A stretch of 64,000 nucleotides of DNA from JAGPCK01 sp964535575 (lineage in GTDB: Bacteria > Bacteroidota > Bacteroidia > UKL13-3). The DNA lies in contig CAZHTC010000002.1 of the NCBI GenBank assembly GCA_964535575.1, positions 434,001-498,000 on the forward strand. Reading direction: 5' to 3'. The notes under the pieces were generated by a model that was not told where the DNA came from, did no database searches, and saw nothing but the letters and a program-made list of their open reading frames with translations. The translations under genes and the position numbers were made by a program. The stretch's first letter is position 1, and each line of letters starts with the position of its first letter. Below are positions 24,891 through 35,247 of this stretch, piece after piece.

Positions 24891-25559
24891 TTAGTTCTGT
24901 GGCTTCTTCGCTGTTAGTATGGTGTGTGTTTCAGATTCCGTTTCTGATTTTTTGTACGGTACGCTGAAGGTTTTTATCTCATCAAATTTTGTTTTAAGGA
25001 GCTGCACCTTCAAGTGGTCAGGATTATGGTATTGAAAATAAACCCGACCGATGCTGTTGGTTTTAAACTCCGGGTTGTCGGGATTTCCTTCCACAAAACT
25101 CAGATAAATCACCCCTTTTTCGTTTAGTAAATCGTAAGCGTTTGTTATCAGTTCACCGCTTTCGGCAGGCGACAAATAGGGTAAACAAAATCCTACTATA
25201 ATTCCGTCATACTTTTTGTTCAGCCTGTTAATTTGCCGGCAGTCCATTACCGCAAAATTTGCCGTGGGGTTATTTTTCTTAGCCAGTTCAATCATATTGG
25301 GAGCCATGTCAATTCCCAAAATGTCAAAGTCGGGTCGTTGGGATAAAAGATATTTAGTGATGTTTCCCGGGCCGCAACCAATTTCCAGAAGTGTTGCATT
25401 TGGTTTAGTAATAGAATGACAGATGTAGTCATAGGTGTGACTATACAAGTCTGAGTCCATAAACTTGTCTTGGTAAAGAGAGGCAACTTTATTCCAGGTT
25501 TCAAATGTTTCCTTATATCTGTCCATCAGGTTGTAGTTTAAATTGTCTTTTTTGGACAT
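24891..25559 (-). CDS. Class I SAM-dependent methyltransferase
   Basis: The 222-residue protein has the standard SAM fold: LLEIGCGPGNITKYLL (motif I), DILGIDMAPNMIELAK (post-I acidic residue Asp binding the ribose), NFAVMDCRQI, YDGIIVGFCLPYL (motif II-like), and LLNEKGVIYLSFVEG. The tail (NSIGRVYFQYHNPDHLKVQLL, TFSVPYKKSETESETHTI) forms a typical beta-sheet lid. The substrate is not inferable. It is a single gene; a Rep-1 copy lies 35 bases upstream of its start, and the gene converges with the type B T9SS gene. Confidence 0.85.
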   Translation of the reverse strand: MSKKDNLNYNLMDRYKETFETWNKVASLYQDKFMDSDLYSHTYDYICHSITKPNATLLEIGCGPGNITKYLLSQRPDFDILGIDMAPNMIELAKKNNPTANFAVMDCRQINRLNKKYDGIIVGFCLPYLSPAESGELITNAYDLLNEKGVIYLSFVEGNPDNPEFKTNSIGRVYFQYHNPDHLKVQLLKTKFDEIKTFSVPYKKSETESETHTILTAKKPQN

Positions 25560-25594
25560 GGTGCAAATATAAAAATAACTGGCACCCCCACGCT

Positions 25595-25671
25595 CTCCTT
25601 AGTTTATTCGCTTTGCTCATGAGATCGCTGCCCCGCAAAGGCGGGACAGGCGCTAAGTTGCAACTAAGGAG
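25595..25671 (+). repeat. Rep-1 copy A (reference copy)
   Basis: This 77-bp element has 10-bp terminal inverted repeats (CTCCTTAGTT at 25595-25604, AACTAAGGAG at 25662-25671) and an inner GC-rich hairpin (CCCGCAAAGGCGGG within CTGCCCCGCAAAGGCGGGAC). The central part also carries GAGATCGCT, shared with the other copies. It lies 20 bases downstream of the RAYT gene's end. The nested inverted-repeat form resembles REP/BIME elements or miniature inverted-repeat elements. Confidence 0.75.
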
Positions 25672-25691
25672 CCTCATATCTCAGCCGGTAT

Positions 25692-26246
25692 TTAATCAAG
25701 AAGCACTATTTGTATTAAACCAGGCTCACCTCTATAACCTTTTGCGCTGCTATACAGGTAATGTTCCGGGTATTCAACAATGCCTGCTACAACCGGATTG
25801 TTATGAATATAATCCAGTTTTTGACTGGTAAAATCATTGCTGAATAATTCTTTAGGTTGGTTTTCCTACTGCCATAACTGAAACTCCTTGTTTCTGCTAT
25901 TTTTCTTGCCAAATTCTCGGAAAAGATTCAGCATCCATTCTTTTCTGCTTTCCTGCGGGTTGTTTGTTATGGCTTGTATAATTTGTTTGCCGATAAATTT
26001 TTTAAAGTCTCTCAGTATATCACTTGTAGTATTTTGTTGGGTAGAAATAACGAAATGGACATGATTCGTCATAATGCACCAGGCATGTACAATAACCCCT
26101 TTTTCCTGCTGGCAATATCTGATGCTGTTAAGTAATATTTCGATGTATTCTTTTCTTGCGAAAACGTCTATCCACCCAACAACAGCAAAGGTTATGAAAT
26201 GTATACCTTCTTTATTTCGTATTTTGTAGCCGTCTTCTTTGCTCAT
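25692..26246 (-). pseudogene. REP-associated tyrosine transposase (RAYT), interrupted by an amber codon
   Basis: The frame runs from the ATG at 26246 to the stop at 25692-25694 (184 codons), broken only by TAG at 25866-25868. It has the Y1/HUH features HFITFAVVGWIDVF (early strand), YCQQEKGVIVHAWCIMTNHV and then HFVI, containing the His-x-His metal site NHVH. After the amber codon the frame continues ENQPKELF, then SQKLDYIHNNPVVAGIVEYPEHYLYSSAKGY, which is the classic RAYT C-terminus. In relatives the position before the EN is usually Gln, so a CAG-to-TAG change is the simplest explanation. The family cuts and rejoins single-stranded DNA and is linked to REP mobility. A Rep-1 copy lies just downstream and a Rep-3 copy just upstream. 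Confidence 0.85.
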
Positions 26247-26299
26247 TATGGCAAAATTATCAAAAGATTGGGTTTATGGAAAGTAACATGGAAGAATCC

Positions 26300-26356
26300 T
26301 GAGTTGCAAACTCAAGATAGCGAATATTTTTGTGGAAGACTACAAAGAGCAGGGGA
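26300..26356 (+). repeat. Rep-3 copy 1
   Basis: A hairpin TGAGTT-GCA-AACTCA (26300-26314) opens a 54-base segment (26303-26356) that recurs, at roughly 85 percent by eye, at 45690-45744. The strongest match is GAAGACTACAAAGAGCAGGG. It lies 54 bases upstream of the RAYT start codon, in the 314-base gap 26247-26560. Outside it and the promoter, the gap contains no gene. Confidence 0.55.
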
Positions 26357-26496
26357 CAAGAGCTTGTGTAAGCAAGGTTTCAGATGTAAAGTGGAGCAGG
26401 TAGAAATGTTCTGGCGGCCTAATTTGGTTCTGGAAAGTATGGGATGCATAGTCAGGTCATTAAGTTTCTAAACTCCAATGATCCATTGAGTAATTT

Positions 26497-26527
26497 TTTG
26501 TGATTTTTTTTTATTTTCTTATGTTTG
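26497..26527 (+). promoter_or_regulatory. Bacteroidota-type promoter of the giant surface protein gene
   Basis: TTTG (26497-26500) is followed after exactly 19 bases by TATGTTTG (26520-26527), a full match to TTTG-N19-TAnnTTTG. Transcription would begin near 26534, about 27 bases before the ATG at 26561. Confidence 0.75.
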
Positions 26528-26560
26528 AACAGACTAATTTAAAAGCTAATTCCAAACCAT

Positions 26561-29500
26561 ATGGCTAAAAAAATATCATTACTTGTGTTGATACAACTAA
26601 TGTCAATATTGTTAGTTTGCGCGCAACTATCAGGCAACTATACCATCAATGGAAGCGTTGCCACAGGGGGAAACAATTACCAGACTTTTACCGCAGCCGT
26701 AACAGCATTGAACTCATTGGGTGTAAGCGGTCCGGTTACATTTACGGTTGCAGCCGGCACTTACAGCGAACAGGTAAGTCTAAACCAGGTGATCGGTGCT
26801 TCTGCTACCAATACCATCACCTTTGATGGTGGTACAGGAAATGCGTCAACTCGCATACTTCAGTATGGATATGCATCCTTAACGAATCATGCCATTTTTG
26901 ATTTGAATGGTTCAGACTATGTGCGTATCAAAAATATCACACTTAAGTCAACCAGTTCTTCCTATGGTGTAGGCGTACGTGTGCGCGGCACTGCAGATTA
27001 TAACATTGTGGACAATTGTATCATCGATTTATCATCGGTGACTTCGCTTTCAACCACCATTACCGGTATCTCACTTTCCAATAGTGCTACTTCTTCAACC
27101 ACCTCGGGTTCATGCGGAAGCTACAACGTTTTCAGCGACAACCAGATTTTAGGAAGTGCATCAGGTGGAGCTTATTATGGCATATGCAGTTATAATAGTG
27201 CTTCAAGTGCCTATAACGTAAACAACCAATACCTGAATAACACCATTACGGATTTTTATACGGCAGGTATTTACTTATATTACTACAATTACAACGCATT
27301 GATGAAGGGGAACAGCATATCACGGCCTAATCGTACTTCGTCAACCACCTTTTATGGTATCCGCAGCGAATGGTACAGCGGTGGTATTGTAATTGATGGT
27401 AACCGAATTTTTAATCCTTATGGCGGTTCTCTTACAACGGGCAGCACTGCTTATGGTATTTATTTTTACTACAATTACTATGCAGGAAACTCCATAAGGA
27501 ACAATGCCATCTACAATTTTACAGGTAATGGCACCCATTACGGTATTTATGACTACTATAACTACAACTCATCAGGTGGAGCCAGTGTTTCCATCTATCA
27601 TAACACCATTTCACTGGATAACCCTACAGCCAAAACTTCGGGCAATACAGATTTTGGTATATATACCTACCTTGGCTGGGGTGTTATCTCTTCATCCTAT
27701 TACAAAAACATCCAGAACAACATCATTACCCTTACCCGTGGTGGTAGCCAAACCCGTTACGGAATTTATTTCTTGGATGATTTCTGGATGACCTGTAACA
27801 ATAACATTATCCGTGTAGCCGGTTCCAGCGGTACCAATATTACTGTTTACCGAAATTCCAGCAGTAATGTGTACCCGTTGCTTAGCGACTGGCAGGCTTA
27901 TACACAGCCTATCTCCAGCTTCAAGTTTGACCAGAACAGTACCAATGCCGACCCCATGTATACCAATGTGACCAGCAACATGCTGCCGACCAATTGTGGT
28001 ATCAACAACGTGGGAGCAACCGGAACAGGTGTAACTACTGATCTTACAGGTGCTGTCAGGGGGGCAATTCCTGATGTGGGGGCTTTTGAGTTCGGTTCTT
28101 CGGGTACAGATGCCGGTATTACGACCATTCTTTCTCCCGTGGTACCTTTCTGCGCAGGTACGCAAAATATTACTGTGACCCTCAAAAACTCGGGGACTAC
28201 CACTCTCACCAGTGCTTCTATTCCATGGAAGGTAGCTGGTGTTTCGCAAACAACCTTTAACTGGACCGGGTCACTTGCATCGGGTAGTTCAACCAATGTT
28301 ACCATTGGTACTTTTAACTTTACGTCAAATGTGGGGGATCAATCGCTTGAGACGTATGTAACCAATCCTAATGCAGCAATAGATATTTGCCATATTAATG
28401 ACAGTTTGAACATTCCCTTGGGAGCCGGTTTAACTGGAAACTATACGTTGAATGTTTCGGGGAGCGGCAATACAAACTTTACCTCATTAACCCAGTTGAG
28501 CACCAATCTGAACACACGTGGTGTTTGCGGACCGGTTACAGTAGCCGTAGCAGCCGGCACTTATTTCGGTCAGCTTTCGCTAGGTGTTATTGATGGTACA
28601 TCGTCTACCAACACCATCACTATTGATGGTGGTACCGGCAACGTTGCAACCCGCATCATTGCCGATAGCTTGTTGGGCAGCCCGACAAACTACGCCATGG
28701 TAACCCTGAATGGTAGTGACTATGTACGTTTGCGCAACCTGACTCTGCAACCCCGCAATGCCAACTACGGTATTGGGGTTCAGTTTATGAATTCGGCCGA
28801 TTTCAATATTGTGGAGAATTGCATAATGAACATGGGCCAGATTATTGGTACGGGCCCGACTTCTGCTGGTATTAATATGAATGGTTCACCAACCGGACTC
28901 TATAATACGGGTAACCATGGTAACTATAATCTTATCCAGAACAACCAGATTACTGGAAGCGCGAATGGTGGTGCTCACACAGGTATCAACTTGTATGGCA
29001 ATGCCAGTAGTTTGGGAAGTAACCGCAATAACCAGTTTCTTAACAATACCATTACGGATTTCTACCAGTACGGGTTCAATATGCAGTACTACTTGTACAA
29101 TCTAACCTTAAAGGGCAATTTCGTCTCCCGTCCGTTGCGCAATTCGAGTGCAACGGACGTCTATGGTATTGCCGTTCAGAACAACACCCAGAATACTATT
29201 ATAGATGGTAATAAGATTCATAATCCTTTTGGTGGAATGGTAACCACCAACACTTTTTATGGGGTTTATTTCTATAACAACAATCAGTATGGTGGCAGTA
29301 TGATTCGCAACAATGCCATTTACAATATAAATACCCTTGGTCAGATTTACGGTATTTACGACTATCTAAACTACAATGCTTTTTCGAATCCGATTTACAA
29401 CAATACTATTTCACTAAACCATACCACCAGTAAGACGCTTTCAAATACCGATTACGGTATTTATTTATTAAATGGAAGCAGTTCACCTGCCTATACCAAG

Positions 29501-32500
29501 GATGTGCGCAACAATATCATTACATTAAGTCAGTCCGGTATTTCCGGTTCCGATAAGCGTATTGGAATTTATTATGCAGATGTAGACTATAGTCTCACCA
29601 GTAACAACAACCTGATAAGGTGCAATGCTTCTGTAGGTACTAATATTCCTGTTTGGTTTAATGGTATTAATTATATGAATCTGGAATCGTGGAAACTGTC
29701 AAACGATGGTGCTTACGATCAGAATAGCGTTGATCTTGACCCAATGTATACCAATATCCTCACTGATGTGAAACCCACCAACTGTGCTATCAACAACATG
29801 GGAGCCGTAATTTCGTCAGTAACCACAGACCTAACGGGTGCATCCCGTGGCGGAACTCCCGACATGGGGGCTTATGAGTTTAATGGCGGTGGTACAAGCG
29901 ATGCCGGTATAAGTGCCTTGGTTAATCCTGGCATTACTTTTTGCAGCGGCTCACAAAATGTTACTGTTCGTTTGAAAAACTTCGGTTCTTCAACGCTTAT
30001 TTCGGCTACTATTAACTGGAGTGTGAACGGATCAACCCAAACACTCTATTCCTGGACAGGTAATCTGCTTCCGGGTTCAGAAACCAATGTAACCATTGGT
30101 ACGTTCAATTTTCCCTCAACAGCCAGTACCATGTGGGTCACCACAACATCACCCAACAACTCCGCAGATGCCTGCACTGCAAATGATACCGCTGTAATGG
30201 GCAGTAAGTTTCCCGGATTAACCGGAAATTATACCATCGATCCATCGGGTAGCGGTACATCAAATTTCGTAAGTTTTGCAGCAGCCCTGACTGCTTTGAA
30301 CCAAGGTGGTGTGTGTGGACCAGTGGTATTTAATGTAGCTGGTGCTACTTTCAACGAACAAGTTATTATTACATCTATCAGAGGTGTTTCGGCCGTGAAC
30401 ACAATAACCTTTGATGGGGGTACCGGTAATGCAGCAACCCGCATTTTGCAATTCCCAACATCCGGAACGATTGGTTATGGTCATATTGAACTGAATGGAG
30501 CCGACTATATTACCTTCAGAAATATGACCATCAAACCGGCAGCCACCCAAAACAACAACTACTTTGGGGTGTTGTTGCGTAATAAGGCAGATTACAATAC
30601 CATTGATTCATGCTTGATTGAACTAGGGGGGCTTGCTGCCGGTTCAGCTTGTAACGGAATTGTGATGTGTAACTCAAATACGGTCTATTCATCTGGTGGA
30701 AATCATGGAAGCTATAACACCTTCCGTGGTAATTATATCAAAGGCTCGGCAACAGGTGGAGCGTATTTTGGCATCGTTATTTACCCTACGGCTAGTGGGG
30801 TTACTGGTACGGCATATAACCGTATTATCGGTAATAAGATAGAAGATTTTTACCCTTACGGGATTTATCTCTATTACGCCCAAAATACCCTCGTTTCCGG
30901 TAATGAAATCAGCAGGCCCAATCGAACAGCTGTAGGTAATCTTTATGGTATTTACGCATATAATGACGGCAATAATATCTACGATAAAAACAGTATCCAC
31001 GATCCATTCAATGCTGCTACTAGTGCTACCAATACCTTTTATGGAATTTACTTGTATTGTGACAATACTTCTTTAACGCCAGTACGGGTTAGTAACAACA
31101 AGATTTATAATTTGAAGAGCGATGGCATTTTGCGACCTATTTATATAGATTTCGGGACTAATGTGGTGGTTGCTCATAATACCATTACAATGGATCATGC
31201 AGCTTCAATAGCGAGTACAACATCCATTGCATTGTATTGCGGTAACTCCCTTAATTCAGCTACACCTGCCATCATTCGCAATAATATCATCAGCATAACG
31301 CGTGGTGGCATAGGAACTAAATATGCCATGTACTTGCAAAACAACTATTTTAATTCGAACAACAACGTTATTTACCTGAATGCTACCAATGCCCAAATGG
31401 GTTATTGCTACTCTTATATGCCACCAGCATACACCTCAATTAATGCCGGAACTTTTACAACACTTGCTGAATGGAAAACAAACTTACCCGGCATGGATGT
31501 AAACTCTGTTGCTGCCGATCCCCAGTTTGTCAATGCGGCAACAGGCGATTTGAGGCCAACCAATACTAGTATTAACAATATAGGTGCAACTACACCCGTA
31601 ATAAAGGATTTTATTGGTTTACTCAGGCACCCCTCAACCCCCGACCCCGGTGCTTACGAATGGGGTCCGGCTTGTTCTGGTACCCCCAATGTGTACGGAG
31701 TGAATATTGATAATGGCGGAGTATTGCAATGCAACATGCAAACATATACCCTTACTGCAAGTTTTAATGTGGTAACCGGACTCACGTACCAATGGCAAAC
31801 ATCTACAAACGGCAGCAACTTCAGCAACATTTCAGGAGCCACACAGTTCAATTATATAACTCCCGTTGTTACTTCGCCCGTTTGGTATCGTTGTGCTGTT
31901 ACTTGTACTGCCTCTTCTCAAACTGCTTTTACTGATTCAGTCTTGGTTGTTTCAGGGATGTCCGGGGTTTATACCATCAATCCTGCAGGTTCAGGCACTA
32001 CCAATTTTAAATCCTTTCATGATGCTGTTGCTGCCTTGAGAAACTTTGGTATTTGCGGCCCTGTAACTTTCAATGTGGTATCAGGTACTTACAATGGGCG
32101 CATTGTGATTCCCGAGATATTGGGCTCATCCATTACCAACACCATTACCTTTGATGGTGGGGCCAACAATGCAGCAAATGTGATTATTTCCGAATCATTC
32201 AGCAACCCTGTTTCTTATGCCATTATACATCTGGATGGTGCCGACAATATTCGTTTTCAGAACATCACGGTCAAAACCACAAATACAAGCTATGGGTGGG
32301 GATTCCTCATAAACAACAAGGCAAATAATAATGTTGTGGAAAATTGTGTTGTAGATCTGAGTGCCGGAACAAGTGTTACTACAAACCTTATTGGTATTTG
32401 TCTTAGCGGAAGCACCATTAATCATACTATTACCGGCAACCATGCCAATAACCTTCTTGTACGGAACAATTATATCAAAGGCGGAGCAAGCGGAGGTGCC

Positions 32501-35041
32501 TATATAGGTATTTGCGATTATGGTAGTACTGGCGCTACAGAAAATATGAATAAAAGTTTCATAAATAATCGTCTTGAAGATTTCCATATGTATGGGGTAT
32601 ATGTAGCAAATTATTCTACGGGCATGGTCATCAAAGGCAATGTCATCAGCAGGCCTAACCGCAATACCGATACAACCGTTTATGGTATTTACTCTTCAGG
32701 CGGGTACAAGCGTATGATTGAAGGTAACAAGATTAGCCATCCTTTTGGCGGAGTTCATTCAGGTACTAAGGCGTTTTACGGGATATACAGTTTGAATGAG
32801 GGCAATGTAGCTTTTCCATGTGTTATAAGCAATAATCAGATAGGCAACGCTTATTATGGTGGTGATATGTACGGCCTATATGTAACAGGTTGCAATTACG
32901 CATCAATTAACCATAACACCATCGTATTTGATCCTGATTCAAATAATTCAAGTAATTCCGGAACCATTAATGGTATTTACCTGGCCGGCACAACCAGTAA
33001 CTCTAATTTGCTTGACTGCAAAAACAACCTTATCCACATTACAAGACCCGGTGGTACACGTTATGGGATTTATCAGGCTGTTACACCTTATTATATTTTG
33101 AGCGACAACAATAACATTTATGTGAATGGAGTGGGCTCAACAAATTATATTGGCTATTGTGGTTCACCACAATCATCAATGGCTTTATGGCGTACCGCCA
33201 CAGGAGGTGATAATAGTAGTGTGAACCTTGATGCGCAGTTCAATTCATCAACCGAGTATATTCCAACCAATACAGCTTTAAATAATCTGGGAGCGGCATC
33301 TGTCTATTTATATCAGTTTATCCCGTACGATCGATTAGGCAATCCACGCAAAGTTGCTAATCCTGATATGGGGTGCTTTGAATGGACTCCTCGTTGCATT
33401 GGTTCCGGCATTATTCAGGGGACACCTTTCCAGGGAACAATGCGTTCCGGTACTATCACTGATTTCGATCACCTCAAAGCCCGCGATACAGTTACCTTCC
33501 AGATTAATCCTCCTACCGGCTATACAAATGCCGGTTTTGGAAATACTTGGATAGTAGACAACCTCAGTTTCGGCACCGTGAATCTCCATGCTCTGGCATC
33601 AGCCGATACCGCAACAACGGTAGCCACTTCAAACTCGGCATACACGCTACGTTTTAGTCCCGGAACGACCTATACAGATAGTATGTTTGTTTTAACATTA
33701 CGTATTAAGAGTATCGGTCTGCCCGAATGTGAAAGCTATTTTCAGCGTAATGTGTATGTAGCGCCTGTGCCGGTGGTAGATTTTGATACATCAGGCAATT
33801 GCTTTGGCACGCTTGATACCATCAACAATCTCTCAACTATTACTAAAGGAACCATGTCATTCAACTGGAACTTTGGAGACACTACTGCTAATAATACTTC
33901 AACAAATTTTAGTCCTGTCTACACTTTCAGTCATCCCGGTGTTTTTAATGTTACTCTCAAAGCTACTTCAGATTTAGGTTACGCCACTACTAAAATCAAA
34001 CAGGTTGAAATTTTTCACATTCCGCAACCGGATTTCTCACCTACGGATGGTTGTGATAGAGATTCTATCCTGTTCACGAATGCAACCACAGTTGGCGGAA
34101 CTCAAGGGACATTAATGTACAGTTGGGATTTTGGCGATAGCAGTGCCTTTTCTACTTTAGTTCATCCAACCAAACTCTATGCAACTTTTGGAACCTACAG
34201 CGTACGCCTTCATGCTACAAGTGCTGCGGGATGTTCCAAAACCATCAGCAGGAATGTCACGGTACACCAAAGCCCAATCGCTTCGTTTGTAGCTCCCGTT
34301 ATTTGTCAGGGAATCGCTGCTCAGTTTAACAACACCTCGGTACCAGGCGCAGGAACTACGGACTATCTCTGGACATTTGAAAGTGCGGGCACATCCACTG
34401 ATAAAGATCCACTCCCTACTTTCTCTGCATCGGGCACATTTAATGTTTGGTTAAAAGTTGAAAGTGGTTTTTGTGCGGATTCAATAAGCAAACAGATTTT
34501 TGTTCATGCTCTTCCAGATACCGGATTCACTGCCACACCAACGGGTCAGTTAAACCAGCGACAGATACTTTTTACACCTTTCAATGGCAGTTATAAGACT
34601 TACCTGTGGAATTTTGGTGATGGTAATAACAGCCAGCAAGTAAGTCCTTCTTACAGCTACCAAAGCAATGGCCCCTTCCAGGTTTTATTGAATGTTACTG
34701 ACACCAATGGTTGCACCAACACATCGTCTCCAAGGGTTATCAGCTTTAATGTGAATAGCGGTCGTGAGGTATCAAAATCATACAGTTTTGATGTATTTCC
34801 TAATCCTTTCCGAAACAATGTAACAGTGGCTTATACATTGAGCCGGGGCGGAAATATAGAGATGAAATTGTTTGATATGACCGGCAAGGTTGTAGCTGTA
34901 TTACTGCAGAGAGAAGAAAACTCGGGTTATCATGAACTGAACTTTTCCGCTGCACAATACAATCTGGCTTCGGGCACTTACTTTCTGAGATTGAATCTGA
35001 ACGGTGAAGTACAAAGCAAACAAATTGTACAGGTGAAATAG
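26561..35041 (+). CDS. Giant T9SS surface protein with four beta-helix modules and PKD-like domains (2826 aa)
   Basis: The protein has a signal peptide (MAKKISLLVLIQLMSILLVCA). Four paralogous modules begin near residues 23, 622, 1218 and 1799. Each opens with a motif such as LSGNYTING, LTGNYTLNVSGSG, LTGNYTIDPSGSG or MSGVYTINPAGSG, then a GPVTF-type strand, GTYSEQV, NTITFDGGTGNA and LNGSDYVRIKNIT, and finally coils of a parallel beta-helix. Modules 1 and 2 are followed by PDVGAFEF/PDMGAYEF and CARDB-like Ig segments (FCAGTQNITVTLKNSG; FCSGSQNVTVRLKNFG). A PKD-like set lies at about 2400-2740 (FNWNFGDT, YSWDFGDSS, YLWNFGDGN). The type A tail starts near 2739 (FDVFPNPFRNNVTVAYTLS). It is likely a long cell-surface adhesin or polysaccharide-binding protein; no catalytic residues are recognised. 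A consensus promoter precedes it. Confidence 0.88.
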   Translation: MAKKISLLVLIQLMSILLVCAQLSGNYTINGSVATGGNNYQTFTAAVTALNSLGVSGPVTFTVAAGTYSEQVSLNQVIGASATNTITFDGGTGNASTRILQYGYASLTNHAIFDLNGSDYVRIKNITLKSTSSSYGVGVRVRGTADYNIVDNCIIDLSSVTSLSTTITGISLSNSATSSTTSGSCGSYNVFSDNQILGSASGGAYYGICSYNSASSAYNVNNQYLNNTITDFYTAGIYLYYYNYNALMKGNSISRPNRTSSTTFYGIRSEWYSGGIVIDGNRIFNPYGGSLTTGSTAYGIYFYYNYYAGNSIRNNAIYNFTGNGTHYGIYDYYNYNSSGGASVSIYHNTISLDNPTAKTSGNTDFGIYTYLGWGVISSSYYKNIQNNIITLTRGGSQTRYGIYFLDDFWMTCNNNIIRVAGSSGTNITVYRNSSSNVYPLLSDWQAYTQPISSFKFDQNSTNADPMYTNVTSNMLPTNCGINNVGATGTGVTTDLTGAVRGAIPDVGAFEFGSSGTDAGITTILSPVVPFCAGTQNITVTLKNSGTTTLTSASIPWKVAGVSQTTFNWTGSLASGSSTNVTIGTFNFTSNVGDQSLETYVTNPNAAIDICHINDSLNIPLGAGLTGNYTLNVSGSGNTNFTSLTQLSTNLNTRGVCGPVTVAVAAGTYFGQLSLGVIDGTSSTNTITIDGGTGNVATRIIADSLLGSPTNYAMVTLNGSDYVRLRNLTLQPRNANYGIGVQFMNSADFNIVENCIMNMGQIIGTGPTSAGINMNGSPTGLYNTGNHGNYNLIQNNQITGSANGGAHTGINLYGNASSLGSNRNNQFLNNTITDFYQYGFNMQYYLYNLTLKGNFVSRPLRNSSATDVYGIAVQNNTQNTIIDGNKIHNPFGGMVTTNTFYGVYFYNNNQYGGSMIRNNAIYNINTLGQIYGIYDYLNYNAFSNPIYNNTISLNHTTSKTLSNTDYGIYLLNGSSSPAYTKDVRNNIITLSQSGISGSDKRIGIYYADVDYSLTSNNNLIRCNASVGTNIPVWFNGINYMNLESWKLSNDGAYDQNSVDLDPMYTNILTDVKPTNCAINNMGAVISSVTTDLTGASRGGTPDMGAYEFNGGGTSDAGISALVNPGITFCSGSQNVTVRLKNFGSSTLISATINWSVNGSTQTLYSWTGNLLPGSETNVTIGTFNFPSTASTMWVTTTSPNNSADACTANDTAVMGSKFPGLTGNYTIDPSGSGTSNFVSFAAALTALNQGGVCGPVVFNVAGATFNEQVIITSIRGVSAVNTITFDGGTGNAATRILQFPTSGTIGYGHIELNGADYITFRNMTIKPAATQNNNYFGVLLRNKADYNTIDSCLIELGGLAAGSACNGIVMCNSNTVYSSGGNHGSYNTFRGNYIKGSATGGAYFGIVIYPTASGVTGTAYNRIIGNKIEDFYPYGIYLYYAQNTLVSGNEISRPNRTAVGNLYGIYAYNDGNNIYDKNSIHDPFNAATSATNTFYGIYLYCDNTSLTPVRVSNNKIYNLKSDGILRPIYIDFGTNVVVAHNTITMDHAASIASTTSIALYCGNSLNSATPAIIRNNIISITRGGIGTKYAMYLQNNYFNSNNNVIYLNATNAQMGYCYSYMPPAYTSINAGTFTTLAEWKTNLPGMDVNSVAADPQFVNAATGDLRPTNTSINNIGATTPVIKDFIGLLRHPSTPDPGAYEWGPACSGTPNVYGVNIDNGGVLQCNMQTYTLTASFNVVTGLTYQWQTSTNGSNFSNISGATQFNYITPVVTSPVWYRCAVTCTASSQTAFTDSVLVVSGMSGVYTINPAGSGTTNFKSFHDAVAALRNFGICGPVTFNVVSGTYNGRIVIPEILGSSITNTITFDGGANNAANVIISESFSNPVSYAIIHLDGADNIRFQNITVKTTNTSYGWGFLINNKANNNVVENCVVDLSAGTSVTTNLIGICLSGSTINHTITGNHANNLLVRNNYIKGGASGGAYIGICDYGSTGATENMNKSFINNRLEDFHMYGVYVANYSTGMVIKGNVISRPNRNTDTTVYGIYSSGGYKRMIEGNKISHPFGGVHSGTKAFYGIYSLNEGNVAFPCVISNNQIGNAYYGGDMYGLYVTGCNYASINHNTIVFDPDSNNSSNSGTINGIYLAGTTSNSNLLDCKNNLIHITRPGGTRYGIYQAVTPYYILSDNNNIYVNGVGSTNYIGYCGSPQSSMALWRTATGGDNSSVNLDAQFNSSTEYIPTNTALNNLGAASVYLYQFIPYDRLGNPRKVANPDMGCFEWTPRCIGSGIIQGTPFQGTMRSGTITDFDHLKARDTVTFQINPPTGYTNAGFGNTWIVDNLSFGTVNLHALASADTATTVATSNSAYTLRFSPGTTYTDSMFVLTLRIKSIGLPECESYFQRNVYVAPVPVVDFDTSGNCFGTLDTINNLSTITKGTMSFNWNFGDTTANNTSTNFSPVYTFSHPGVFNVTLKATSDLGYATTKIKQVEIFHIPQPDFSPTDGCDRDSILFTNATTVGGTQGTLMYSWDFGDSSAFSTLVHPTKLYATFGTYSVRLHATSAAGCSKTISRNVTVHQSPIASFVAPVICQGIAAQFNNTSVPGAGTTDYLWTFESAGTSTDKDPLPTFSASGTFNVWLKVESGFCADSISKQIFVHALPDTGFTATPTGQLNQRQILFTPFNGSYKTYLWNFGDGNNSQQVSPSYSYQSNGPFQVLLNVTDTNGCTNTSSPRVISFNVNSGREVSKSYSFDVFPNPFRNNVTVAYTLSRGGNIEMKLFDMTGKVVAVLLQREENSGYHELNFSAAQYNLASGTYFLRLNLNGEVQSKQIVQVK

Positions 35042-35180
35042 TATTTGAGTAGGTCGAATGCCTACCTCTGCTCTTGATTTGTTAGCCCTACTGAGCTCTT
35101 AACTCAGAATTTAAAAGCTGTTGCATTACTCCACCAAAATTGGGGGGGGAAGAGCTACTCCCTGCTAATAGCCCGGGGAC

Positions 35181-35224
35181 ATTCGAAATTATCGGCACAC
35201 GCAAAATGCGTGGGCCAGTGTGAG
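35181..35224 (+). repeat. Rep-2 copy
   Basis: ATTCGAAATTATCGGCACAC followed by GCAAAATGCGTGGGCCAGTG and TGAG matches the equivalent segments at 39494-39539 and 41633-41670 (GAAATTATCGACACAC then GCCAG). It lies in the gap between the giant protein gene and the convergent beta-trefoil gene. Confidence 0.6.
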
Positions 35225-35247
35225 AAGTTCATCGGAAATATATTATT

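Noticed and set aside
25505..25831. Plus-strand frame between methyltransferase and RAYT genes
   Set aside because: It covers Rep-1 copy A and the antisense of the RAYT C-terminus; no protein family is recognisable.
26199..26471. Plus-strand frame overlapping the RAYT start and Rep-3
   Set aside because: Its translation (repeat-derived, no domain) mirrors the RAYT antisense and the repeat; a genuine promoter for the next gene lies downstream.
26561..34000. Possible CRISPR-like or tandem DNA repeat because of the recurring motif series
   Set aside because: The repetition is at protein-module level with about 600-residue spacing and diverged DNA, and lies within one long reading frame.
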